A DNA stretch of 64,000 bases from Luteimonas sp. MC1572 (GTDB taxonomy: Bacteria > Pseudomonadota > Gammaproteobacteria > Xanthomonadales > Xanthomonadaceae), in the NCBI RefSeq assembly GCF_016615815.1, contig NZ_CP067112.1, positions 868,001 to 932,000 on the forward strand. Direction: 5' to 3'. Shown here piece after piece: positions 27,035-34,071 of this stretch. Made by a program: the position numbers and the translations under genes. Below the pieces are notes generated by a model, which was given only the letters and a program-made list of their open reading frames with translations, ran no database searches and was not told the DNA's origin. Positions within the stretch are counted from its first letter, which is position 1; each line of letters begins with the position of its first letter.

Positions 27035-28129
27035 ATGTCGCAAGGCCGGTTGAACGAGATCGACCTGATGCGGTTCGTCGCGGCGCTTGCGGTGGTGTTC
27101 TTCCACTACGCGTTCCGCGGAGTTGCCGCCGACGACATGTCGCTCATGGGATATCCCGCGCTGGCGCCGGTGGCGCGCTACGGGTTCCTCGGCGTGCAGC
27201 TGTTCTTCATGATCAGCGGCTTCGTCATCCTGATGACGGCGGCGCGCGGTAGCCTGCGCGCGTTCGTGGTGTCACGCGTGGTGCGCCTCTATCCGGCCTT
27301 CTGGGCCTGTTGCACCCTCACCGTGCTGGTGACCCTGGCGATCGGCGGCACGCGCTTCAGCGTGACGCTCCCGCAGTACCTGGCCAACATGACCATGATG
27401 AGCGAATTCATCGGCGTCGAATCGATCGATGGCGTGTACTGGTCGCTGTTCGTGGAGATCCGCTTCTACGCGATGGTCGCACTGCTGCTGGTGCTGGGCC
27501 GCATCCACCAGGCGCCGGCCTTCATGGTGGCGTGGCTGCTGGCGTCGCTGGCGCTGACCCTGTTTCCCGTCGAAGCGCTGCGGCGCCTGCTGGCGACCGA
27601 CTCCGCGGCGTATTTCGTTGCCGGTGCGGCCTGTTACCTCATGTGGTCGAACGGCCCGTCGCGGGGAAGGGTGGCCATGCTGCTGGCGTCATGGACGCTG
27701 GCGGTGTTCCAGACCGCCCGCTGGGTGCCGCAGTTCGAGGCGCACTACGGGACGACGCTGGACATGCGGGTGCTGGTCGCGATCATCAGCGCGTTCTTCG
27801 TGGCCATGCTGCTGGTGTCGCTGCGGCTCACCGGCGCGTTCGGCGCACGGCGCTGGGTGGCGCTGGGCGCGCTGACCTATCCGCTGTACCTGCTGCACCA
27901 GAACATCGGCTTCATGCTCTTCAACCTCGCCTGGCCCGCGAACACGCATGTCGTGTTCTGGGGCACGCTGGCGCTGGTGCTGGTGGCGTCGCACGCGGTG
28001 CACGTGCTGGTCGAAAGGCGCCATGCGGCGAGATTCAAGGCCTGGGCCGAAGCCGCCTGGGACGGCGGCGTGCGGCTGGCCGGCAGGGTGCGCGCCTACG
28101 CACTGGCGAAGTACCCCACGGCGCCGTGA
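27035..28129 (+). CDS. Acyltransferase 3 family membrane protein
   Basis: A 364-residue integral membrane protein with about ten helices. The N-terminus EIDLMRFVAALAVVFFHYAF contains the conserved Arg and the catalytic His24; VQLFFMISGFVI and ARGSLRAFVVSRVVRLYPAF are typical of the family. These enzymes O-acetylate or acylate sugars in lipopolysaccharide, exopolysaccharide or peptidoglycan. No glycan operon is adjacent, so the target is unknown. The end of the frame is cytosolic, rich in Arg. Confidence 0.9.
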   Translation: MSQGRLNEIDLMRFVAALAVVFFHYAFRGVAADDMSLMGYPALAPVARYGFLGVQLFFMISGFVILMTAARGSLRAFVVSRVVRLYPAFWACCTLTVLVTLAIGGTRFSVTLPQYLANMTMMSEFIGVESIDGVYWSLFVEIRFYAMVALLLVLGRIHQAPAFMVAWLLASLALTLFPVEALRRLLATDSAAYFVAGAACYLMWSNGPSRGRVAMLLASWTLAVFQTARWVPQFEAHYGTTLDMRVLVAIISAFFVAMLLVSLRLTGAFGARRWVALGALTYPLYLLHQNIGFMLFNLAWPANTHVVFWGTLALVLVASHAVHVLVERRHAARFKAWAEAAWDGGVRLAGRVRAYALAKYPTAP

Positions 28130-28141
28130 GGCGCCCGCGAA

Positions 28142-28801
28142 TCAGCCGTTCAGGCCTTCGACGCGACGCGCCTGCAGGAACTTGCCCGCCCAGTAGCCGT
28201 CGTCGAGGTTGGACACCGTGACGTCGCGCCCGGTGCGCGGCGCGTGCACGAAGCGGCCGTTGCCCATGTAGATGCCGACGTGGTCGACGCGCTTGCCGCG
28301 GCGGCCGAAGAACACCAGGTCGCCGGCGGCCAGCGCTGCGCGCTCGACCTTCTGGCCGTTGCCGGCCATCTCGCGGGAGACGCGCGGCAGCTCGATGCCC
28401 AGCGCGGTGCGGAATACATAGCCCACCAGGCCGCTGCAGTCGAAGCCGGAATCCGGCGAGGTGCCGCCCCAGCGGTAGGGGGTGCCGAGCAGGGTCATGG
28501 CGCGCTGCAGGAGGGTCTGCACCCGGCCCTGCGCGGCGGGCTCGCCGCCGGCCAGCGCATCACTGGCCTCGATCAGCATGTTGACGTCGGCCGCTGAAAG
28601 CATGGCGCGCTCGGCCAGGATGTCGGTGCCCGCCAGCGCCTGGCTGGTCGAGGGCATGCGCTGCTGGTCGGCGGAATCGGCGGAGAGCATCGGCGCCGAA
28701 AATGCCGGGGCGGCGGCGGCCAGGAGCAATCCGGAGAAGAGAAGGCGGTACGCCCGGAGGGCGCGGCGCGGCTCGAAATGGGTGTTTGCTGGTTTCGTCA
28801 C
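28142..28801 (-). CDS. NlpC/P60 peptidoglycan endopeptidase
   Basis: A 219-residue exported cysteine peptidase. The catalytic Cys122 lies in GFDCSGLVGY, with His174 in DHVGIY and His186 in RFVHAP. The N-terminus holds a hydrophobic signal (LLFSGLLLAAAAPAFSA). The start at 28801 is GTG; no ATG lies before the signal peptide, so this is the best choice. Family enzymes cut the D-Glu to diamino-acid bond in peptidoglycan. It is next to a second NlpC/P60 gene in the same direction. Confidence 0.87.
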   Translation of the reverse strand: MTKPANTHFEPRRALRAYRLLFSGLLLAAAAPAFSAPMLSADSADQQRMPSTSQALAGTDILAERAMLSAADVNMLIEASDALAGGEPAAQGRVQTLLQRAMTLLGTPYRWGGTSPDSGFDCSGLVGYVFRTALGIELPRVSREMAGNGQKVERAALAAGDLVFFGRRGKRVDHVGIYMGNGRFVHAPRTGRDVTVSNLDDGYWAGKFLQARRVEGLNG

Positions 28802-28910
28802 GCGGCTTTCACTTGTGTCAGCAGGGCGTGATGGTGCCGGATGCCGACCGGCGGAATGTTAAGGACGCGTCAGCATGGTTCAGCGAAGTGCGTGATTCCG
28901 TTCACAAATT

Positions 28911-29471
28911 TCACTGCAGGACGCGCCTGGCGCCGCTGTAGTGCTTGCGCCAGTAGCTGCCGTCGAGGTGGTCGAGGCGCACGGTTCCACCGCTGCTCGG
29001 GGCATGCACGAAGCGGCCTTCCCCGATATAGATGCCGACATGCGAGACGTTGCCGCCGCTGCCGAAGAACACCAGGTCGGCGGTGGCGAGGCGCTCCGGG
29101 GCGATCCTGGGCCCCTGGTACGCGGCGAGGTCGCGCGAGGTGCGCGGCAGCTTCAGGTCGAGCATGTCGCGATAGATGTAGTTGACCAGCCCGGAGCAGT
29201 CGAAGCCGCCTTCGGGCGTGTTGCCGCCATAGCGGTACGGGGTGCCGACCAGGCTGATGGCGCGCATCAGCACCGAGTTCGCGGCCGCCGGGTCGGCGGG
29301 CGCGACCTGCGGCCAGTCGCGCTGCGGGACCACCGCCGGGCGCTGGGCGGCGGGCCGGACGGCCTCACGCCCGCACCCCGTCGCCAGCAGCAGGAGCACG
29401 AGGACAGCCGCCGCGATTGGCGTGCGGCGGGTCGAGACTGGATAATGCGCGGCACTGTTCACGGCCGGCAT
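28911..29471 (-). CDS. NlpC/P60 lipoprotein peptidoglycan endopeptidase
   Basis: A 186-residue protein with a lipobox at LLLLATGC (Cys33), so probably an outer-membrane lipoprotein similar to Spr/MepS. The catalytic Cys92 is in GFDCSGLVNY, with His144 in SHVGIY and His156 in RFVHAP. It aligns closely with the neighbouring NlpC/P60 gene, so the two are likely tandem paralogues, one soluble or anchored differently. Start 29471 is preferred over 29519 because it begins the signal peptide. Confidence 0.88.
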   Translation of the reverse strand: MPAVNSAAHYPVSTRRTPIAAAVLVLLLLATGCGREAVRPAAQRPAVVPQRDWPQVAPADPAAANSVLMRAISLVGTPYRYGGNTPEGGFDCSGLVNYIYRDMLDLKLPRTSRDLAAYQGPRIAPERLATADLVFFGSGGNVSHVGIYIGEGRFVHAPSSGGTVRLDHLDGSYWRKHYSGARRVLQ

Positions 29472-29533
29472 CTTGGCCGACCCCCCCGATTCCTGACAAG
29501 CGGCCCCGTGCCGCACCACCGAGCGCCTTGCCC

Positions 29534-30016
29534 ATGAAGATCGAGAAAGACCGCGTCGTCCGCTTCCATTACACCGTCTCCGAGGCCGGCCAGGCGCCGC
29601 TCGAGAGCTCGAAGGATGGCGGCGAACCGCTGGCGATCCTGATCGGCCACGGCAACATCATCCCGGGCCTGGAGAAGGCGATGGACGGGCGCGAGGCCGG
29701 CGAGTCCTTCGCCGTGGACGTGGCGCCTGCGGACGCCTATGGCGAGCGCAGCGACGGCCTGACCCAGCGCGTGCCCAAGAAGCACTTCAAGGACCAGAAG
29801 CTGGTCCCCGGCATGCAGGTGGTGCTGAACACCAATTTCGGCCCGCGCGCGGTCACCGTGCAGAAGGTCGGGATGAGCGTGGTCGACGTGGACCTCAACC
29901 ACCCGATGGCCGGCAAGCAGCTGCACTTCGACGTCGAGATCATCGAGGTCCGCGAGGCGCAGGAAGTCGAGATCGAACACGGCCACGTGCACGGCGACGG
30001 CGGTCACGACCACTGA
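29534..30016 (+). CDS. slyD: FKBP-type peptidylprolyl isomerase, SlyD-like
   Basis: A 160-residue cytoplasmic FKBP with the inserted-flap chaperone domain: MKIEKDRVVRFHYTVSE, IGHGNIIPGLEKAMDGREAG and ADAYGERS are SlyD-type segments. The last ten residues hold several His (EHGHVHGDGGHDH), the nickel/metal-binding tail expected in SlyD. It catalyses prolyl isomerisation and may help metal delivery. Start 29534 is the only ATG giving the expected N-terminus. Confidence 0.92.
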   Translation: MKIEKDRVVRFHYTVSEAGQAPLESSKDGGEPLAILIGHGNIIPGLEKAMDGREAGESFAVDVAPADAYGERSDGLTQRVPKKHFKDQKLVPGMQVVLNTNFGPRAVTVQKVGMSVVDVDLNHPMAGKQLHFDVEIIEVREAQEVEIEHGHVHGDGGHDH

Positions 30017-30032
30017 CCCACGGCCCCGCCGC

Positions 30033-30038
30033 TACACT
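30033..30038 (+). promoter_or_regulatory. Candidate -10 box, possibly giving a leaderless mRNA
   Basis: TACACT at 30033-30038 stands out in GC-rich DNA. A transcript starting about 7 bases later would begin at the ATG at 30045, so the mRNA for the FAD enzyme may be leaderless; no ribosome site is visible before that ATG. No -35 was recognised. Confidence 0.3.
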
Positions 30039-30044
30039 CCAGCG

Positions 30045-31295
30045 ATGGGTGGACGCGTCGATGTGGTGGTGGTCGGTGGCGGGGTCATCGGGCTGTGCAC
30101 CGCGCTGTGCCTGGTCGAGGCCGGGCGCAGCGTACGTCTGCTGGAAGCCGGCACGATGGGCAGCGGCAGCTCGCACGGCAACTGCGGCACCCTGACGCCC
30201 AGCCACGCCGGCCCGCTGGCCGCGCCGGGCACCATCGCCAAGGCGATGCGCTGGATGCTGACCCCGGATGCCCCGTTCTACGTTGCACCGCGCTTCGATC
30301 CCACCCTGTGGCGCTGGCTGTTCGGCTTTGCACGGCGCTGCAACGCGCGTGACTGGCACAGCGCCATGGCGTCGCGCGCGACCATCCTCAATGCCTCGCG
30401 CGCCGCGTTCCCCGACTGGGTCGCGCGGCACGCGCCCGGGGCCGAATACGCCGAAGAGGGCGCGGACTGCGTGTTCCGCACCGAGTCCGATTTCGACCTG
30501 ATGGCCGCGGAAATGCCGGCATTGCACGCGCTGGGCATCGCCGCCGAGGCCGTGCCGGGCGCCGAGTACCTGCGCGCCAATCCGGCATTCAGGGACGGCG
30601 TGTTCGCGGCGATCCACTACCCGGGCGATGCGCGCCTGCGCCCGGATCGCTACGTCGACGGGCTGGCCGCGTCGCTGCGCGCGCTGGGCGGCGTGATCGA
30701 CGAAGGCTTCAAGGTCGAGGGCATCGTGCGCGAGGCCGATGGCGTGCGCGTGCGCGGCAGCGGCGGTGACGTCGTGGCCGGCGAGGTGGTCATCGCCACC
30801 GGTGCATGGACGCCGACGCTGGTGAAGTCCGCCGGCCTGGGCGCGCTGCCGGTGCAACCGGGCAAGGGCTATTCCATGACCTACGAGCGTCCGCGGCTGG
30901 TGCCGCAGCGGCCGGTGGTCCTGCACGAGCGCAGCGTCTGCGTTACGGTCTGGGACAGCGGTTTCCGCCTGGGCAGCACGATGGAATTCTCCGGCTACGA
31001 CGCCACCCTCAACCGCCGCCGGCTCGACGCGCTCGAGCGCGGCGCCGCCGAGTACCTGCACGAGCCGTTCGGCGCGGTGAAGCAGGAGGAATGGTGTGGC
31101 TGGCGGCCGCTGAGCGTGGATGACGTGCCGATCCTCGGTCGTGTGCCCGGCCAGGCGCATGTCTGGGTGGCCACCGGCCACGGCATGCTCGGCGTCAGCA
31201 TGAGTCCGGCGACCGGCCAGCTGATGGCGGACCTGGTGTGCGGCCGTGCGCCGCGCATTGATCCCGCGCCGTATTCACCGGCGCGGTTCGCATGA
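30045..31295 (+). CDS. FAD-dependent D-amino-acid dehydrogenase-like oxidoreductase
   Basis: A 416-residue protein of the DAO/DadA family. The N-terminal dinucleotide motif is VVVVGGGVIGLCTALCLVEAG, followed by RLLEAGTMGSGSSHGNCGTL. The C-terminal segment PILGRVPGQAHVWVATGHGMLGVSMSPATG is typical of DadA. It oxidises amino acids (D-alanine type or proline-like) to feed electrons to the membrane. It overlaps the reductase gene by four bases. Substrate specificity is not readable. Confidence 0.86.
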   Translation: MGGRVDVVVVGGGVIGLCTALCLVEAGRSVRLLEAGTMGSGSSHGNCGTLTPSHAGPLAAPGTIAKAMRWMLTPDAPFYVAPRFDPTLWRWLFGFARRCNARDWHSAMASRATILNASRAAFPDWVARHAPGAEYAEEGADCVFRTESDFDLMAAEMPALHALGIAAEAVPGAEYLRANPAFRDGVFAAIHYPGDARLRPDRYVDGLAASLRALGGVIDEGFKVEGIVREADGVRVRGSGGDVVAGEVVIATGAWTPTLVKSAGLGALPVQPGKGYSMTYERPRLVPQRPVVLHERSVCVTVWDSGFRLGSTMEFSGYDATLNRRRLDALERGAAEYLHEPFGAVKQEEWCGWRPLSVDDVPILGRVPGQAHVWVATGHGMLGVSMSPATGQLMADLVCGRAPRIDPAPYSPARFA

Positions 31296-32650
31296 GCGGC
31301 GGCGCGCTGGGCTTCGACCTCATCGTCGTCGGCGGCGGCTCCGGAGGTCTGGCGGCTGCCTTCCGCGCAGCCCAGCACGGCGCGCGCGTGGCGCTGCTGG
31401 AGCCGGGCGAGTTCGGCGGCACCTGCGTCAACCTCGGCTGCGTGCCGAAGAAGGCGATGTGGCTGGCCGCGGATCTGGTCGGGCGCATCGGCATGGCCCA
31501 CGGACTGGGGCTGCCCGTGGCGCCGGTGGCCGTGGACTGGCCGACGCTGGTGGCCAGCCGCCAGGGCTACATCGCCAACATCCACGCCAGCTACCGGCGC
31601 CGCCTGGACGAAGCGGGCGTCGTGACCCTGCCGGTGCGCGGCCGCCTGGCCGGCGGTGGCGTGGTCGAATGCGCCGACGGCGCGCGGCTGCGTGCACCGC
31701 ACATCCTGCTGGCCACCGGCGGGCGGCCGCAGCGGCCGGACATCCCGGGCGCCGGGCTGGGGCTGGATTCCGACGATTTCTTCGCCTTCACCGCGGCGCC
31801 CGCACGGGTGGCGGTGATCGGCGGCGGCTACATCGGCGTGGAACTGGCGTCGCTGCTGCAGTCGCTGGGCAGCCAGGTGGAGATGTTCGTGCGCGGCGCG
31901 CGGCTCCTCTCGGGCTTCGACGACGAGGTCACCGCGCGGCTGCAGGCCAACCTGCACCAGGACGGCATCGCCCTTCATTTCGGCTATCGCCTTGCCGCGC
32001 TCGAAAAGGCGGGCGAGGGCGTACGCCTGCGCGAACAGGGCGGCGATGCCGGCAATCCCTTCGATGCGGTGATCTTCGCCACCGGACGCGCAGCCCATAC
32101 CGCGGGTCTCGGCCTGGAAGAGGCAGGCGTTGCCATCGGCAAGGACGGCCACGTGGTCGTGGATGCGTTCCAGGACACCAGCGCCGAAGGCGTTCACGCG
32201 GTCGGCGACGTCACCGGCCGGCTGGCGCTCACGCCGGTCGCGATCGCCGAGGCGCGCCGCCTGATGGACCGCCTGTTCGGCGGCCAGCCTGGCGCGCGCG
32301 TCGACCACGACAACGTCGCCACCGTGGTGTTCTCCCATCCGCCGCTGGGCAAGGTGGGACTCACCGAGGCCGAGGCGCGCGCGCGCTTCGGCGCTGACGT
32401 CACCGTGCACTGCACGACGTTCCGGCCGATGCTGCACGCGCTGGCGGACGTGCAGCGCCACAGCATGTTCAAGCTGGTCTGCACCGGGCCCGACGAGCGC
32501 GTGGTCGGCCTGCACCTGGTGGGCGAGGCCGCCGACGAGATCCTGCAGGGCTTCGCAGTGGCGGTGAAGATGGGTGCAACGCTCGCCGACCTGCACGACA
32601 CGATGGCCATCCATCCCACCAGCGCCGAAGAAATCGTGCTGCTGCGCTGA
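31292..32650 (+). CDS. gor: Glutathione-disulfide reductase
   Basis: A 452-residue flavoprotein disulfide reductase. GTCVNLGCVPKK holds the redox pair Cys45 and Cys50; VVGGGSGGLAAA binds FAD and GGGYIGVELASLLQSLG binds NADPH, with Arg in FVRGARLLSGFD favouring NADP. The C-terminal IHPTSAEEIVLLR provides the catalytic His-Glu. It regenerates reduced glutathione and, with the adjacent FAD dehydrogenase, forms a redox-linked pair. The start shares ATGA with the upstream stop. Confidence 0.9.
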   Translation: MSGGALGFDLIVVGGGSGGLAAAFRAAQHGARVALLEPGEFGGTCVNLGCVPKKAMWLAADLVGRIGMAHGLGLPVAPVAVDWPTLVASRQGYIANIHASYRRRLDEAGVVTLPVRGRLAGGGVVECADGARLRAPHILLATGGRPQRPDIPGAGLGLDSDDFFAFTAAPARVAVIGGGYIGVELASLLQSLGSQVEMFVRGARLLSGFDDEVTARLQANLHQDGIALHFGYRLAALEKAGEGVRLREQGGDAGNPFDAVIFATGRAAHTAGLGLEEAGVAIGKDGHVVVDAFQDTSAEGVHAVGDVTGRLALTPVAIAEARRLMDRLFGGQPGARVDHDNVATVVFSHPPLGKVGLTEAEARARFGADVTVHCTTFRPMLHALADVQRHSMFKLVCTGPDERVVGLHLVGEAADEILQGFAVAVKMGATLADLHDTMAIHPTSAEEIVLLR

Positions 32651-32679
32651 GGCGTTCCCGCCGGAAACGTGCCGCCATG

Positions 32680-32685
32680 TAGCAT
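32680..32685 (+). promoter_or_regulatory. Candidate -10 box ahead of hutG
   Basis: TAGCAT at 32680-32685 would place a start site at about 32692-32694, the hutG ATG itself, again suggesting a leaderless or very short leader. No ribosome site or -35 is seen nearby. Confidence 0.28.
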
Positions 32686-32693
32686 CGCGGGCC

Positions 32694-33470
32694 ATGGACA
32701 CCTTCACCCTGCACCGCGGCACCGCGCCGCTCCTGGTCAGCCTGCCGCACGACGGCACGCATGTGCCCGACGCCATCATGGCGCGCCTCACCGACAGCGC
32801 CCGACGCGTGCCCGACACCGACTGGCACGTGGCACGGCTGTACGCTTTCGCGCGCGAACTCGGTGCATCGGTTCTGGTGCCGACGCATTCGCGCTACGTG
32901 GTCGATCTCAACCGTGGCGAGGACGACGTGTCGCTCTATCCCGGGCAGAACACCACCGGGCTGTGTCCGGTGCGCCAGTTCGACGGCAGTCCGGTGTACC
33001 GCGACGGCATGGAGCCGGGGCCGGAGGACGTGCGCGAACGCGTCGAACGCTACTGGCGTCCCTATCACCAGGCCTTGCGCGCCGAGCTCGATCGCGTGCA
33101 CGCGACCCACGGCCGCGTGGTGCTGTGGGAAGCGCACTCCATCCGCGGTGTGCTGCCGTTCCTGTTCGAGGGCCTGTTGCCCGACCTCAACCTCGGCACC
33201 GCCGGTGGCGCGAGCTGCTCGCCCGAGCTGCAGGAGCGCCTGGGCCTGGCGCTGGCCGGGCAGGGCGAGTACGGCTGGGTGGCCAACGGCCGCTTCAAGG
33301 GCGGGCACATCACCCGCCACTACGGCCGTCCGGAACTCGGCATCGATGCCGTGCAGCTCGAGGTCAGTCAGCGTTGCTACATGGACGAAGCGACGCATGC
33401 TTGGAATCCGGTTGCCGCCGCGCGCCTGCAGCCCGTGCTCCACACCCTGTTGGAGACCTGCCTGGCGTAA
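32694..33470 (+). CDS. hutG: N-formylglutamate deformylase
   Basis: A 258-residue hydrolase with the HutG pattern: LVSLPHDGTHVP, DTDWHVARLYAFARELGAS, SRYVVDLNRGEDDVSLYPGQ and TGLCPVRQFDG. It converts N-formylglutamate to glutamate and formate, the last step of one histidine degradation route. No other hut gene is in the window, so it may act on other N-formyl compounds. It stands alone after the glutathione reductase gene with 43 bases between. Confidence 0.88.
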   Translation: MDTFTLHRGTAPLLVSLPHDGTHVPDAIMARLTDSARRVPDTDWHVARLYAFARELGASVLVPTHSRYVVDLNRGEDDVSLYPGQNTTGLCPVRQFDGSPVYRDGMEPGPEDVRERVERYWRPYHQALRAELDRVHATHGRVVLWEAHSIRGVLPFLFEGLLPDLNLGTAGGASCSPELQERLGLALAGQGEYGWVANGRFKGGHITRHYGRPELGIDAVQLEVSQRCYMDEATHAWNPVAAARLQPVLHTLLETCLA

Positions 33471-33553
33471 GGCGCCCAGCTGCGCCTGGCCGATCGGGCA
33501 CGCCCACCGCGTTTGCCTCCAGACCCATCCCGGGAAGGACGAGGAGCGCATTG

Positions 33554-34036
33554 ATGAAGGCATGGATCCTGGTGGTTGCCGCGGCAACCGGAGCCGCCGC
33601 CCTGGGCGGCATGGGCGCCACGGCGGCGGCCGAATACCAGACGTCGGCGGCAGGCACATGCAAGAGTGCCTTGCCGGTTTTCGACGGCAACATCCGCAGC
33701 AGGCCGCGCGGGGTCCAGAACGAGGGATCCGCCAGTGCGTTCGTCAGCTGCGCGCAGCAGAGCGACTTCGACGAAAGCCCGACCGAGGTGGGCCTGTACC
33801 TGCTCAACGTGGCGGCGGCGCCCGTCAGCGTGAGCTGCACCCTGGTGGTCGGCGCCAACTCACCCATGTACTTCACGGAAACCATGGAGCTGCCCGCCAG
33901 CAGCTATGGCACCTGGATGGCGTTCGAAAGCCCCGCCCCCGGCGCATGGAGCCTGCGCGCGATCGCCTACAGCTGCGAGCTGCCGCCGGGTGCCGGCATC
34001 AGCCGCGTGGTGCTCACGGTCCAGGATCCGGCCTGA
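33554..34036 (+). CDS. Exported protein of unknown function
   Basis: A 160-residue protein with a signal peptide (MKAWILVVAAATGAAALGG, cut near TAAAEY). The mature part has four Cys (36, 66, 98 and about 125), an even number fitting two disulphides, and a beta-rich pattern. No family is recognised. AGGAG lies ahead of the ATG at 33554. It sits between hutG and parE and converges on parE. Similar small secreted proteins occur in related genomes, as far as I recall, but no function is offered. Confidence 0.68.
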   Translation: MKAWILVVAAATGAAALGGMGATAAAEYQTSAAGTCKSALPVFDGNIRSRPRGVQNEGSASAFVSCAQQSDFDESPTEVGLYLLNVAAAPVSVSCTLVVGANSPMYFTETMELPASSYGTWMAFESPAPGAWSLRAIAYSCELPPGAGISRVVLTVQDPA

Positions 34037-34042
34037 CCGACC

Positions 34043-34071
34043 GCGGAGCGGCGGCCCGGCCGCCGCTCCGC
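34043..34071. terminator. GC-rich hairpin between convergent genes
   Basis: A perfect 12-bp inverted repeat, GCGGAGCGGCGG and CCGCCGCTCCGC, with a CCCGG loop, fills the gap between the stop at 34036 and the parE stop at 34072. There is no T-run, so it may block read-through in both directions or protect 3' ends. Confidence 0.65.
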
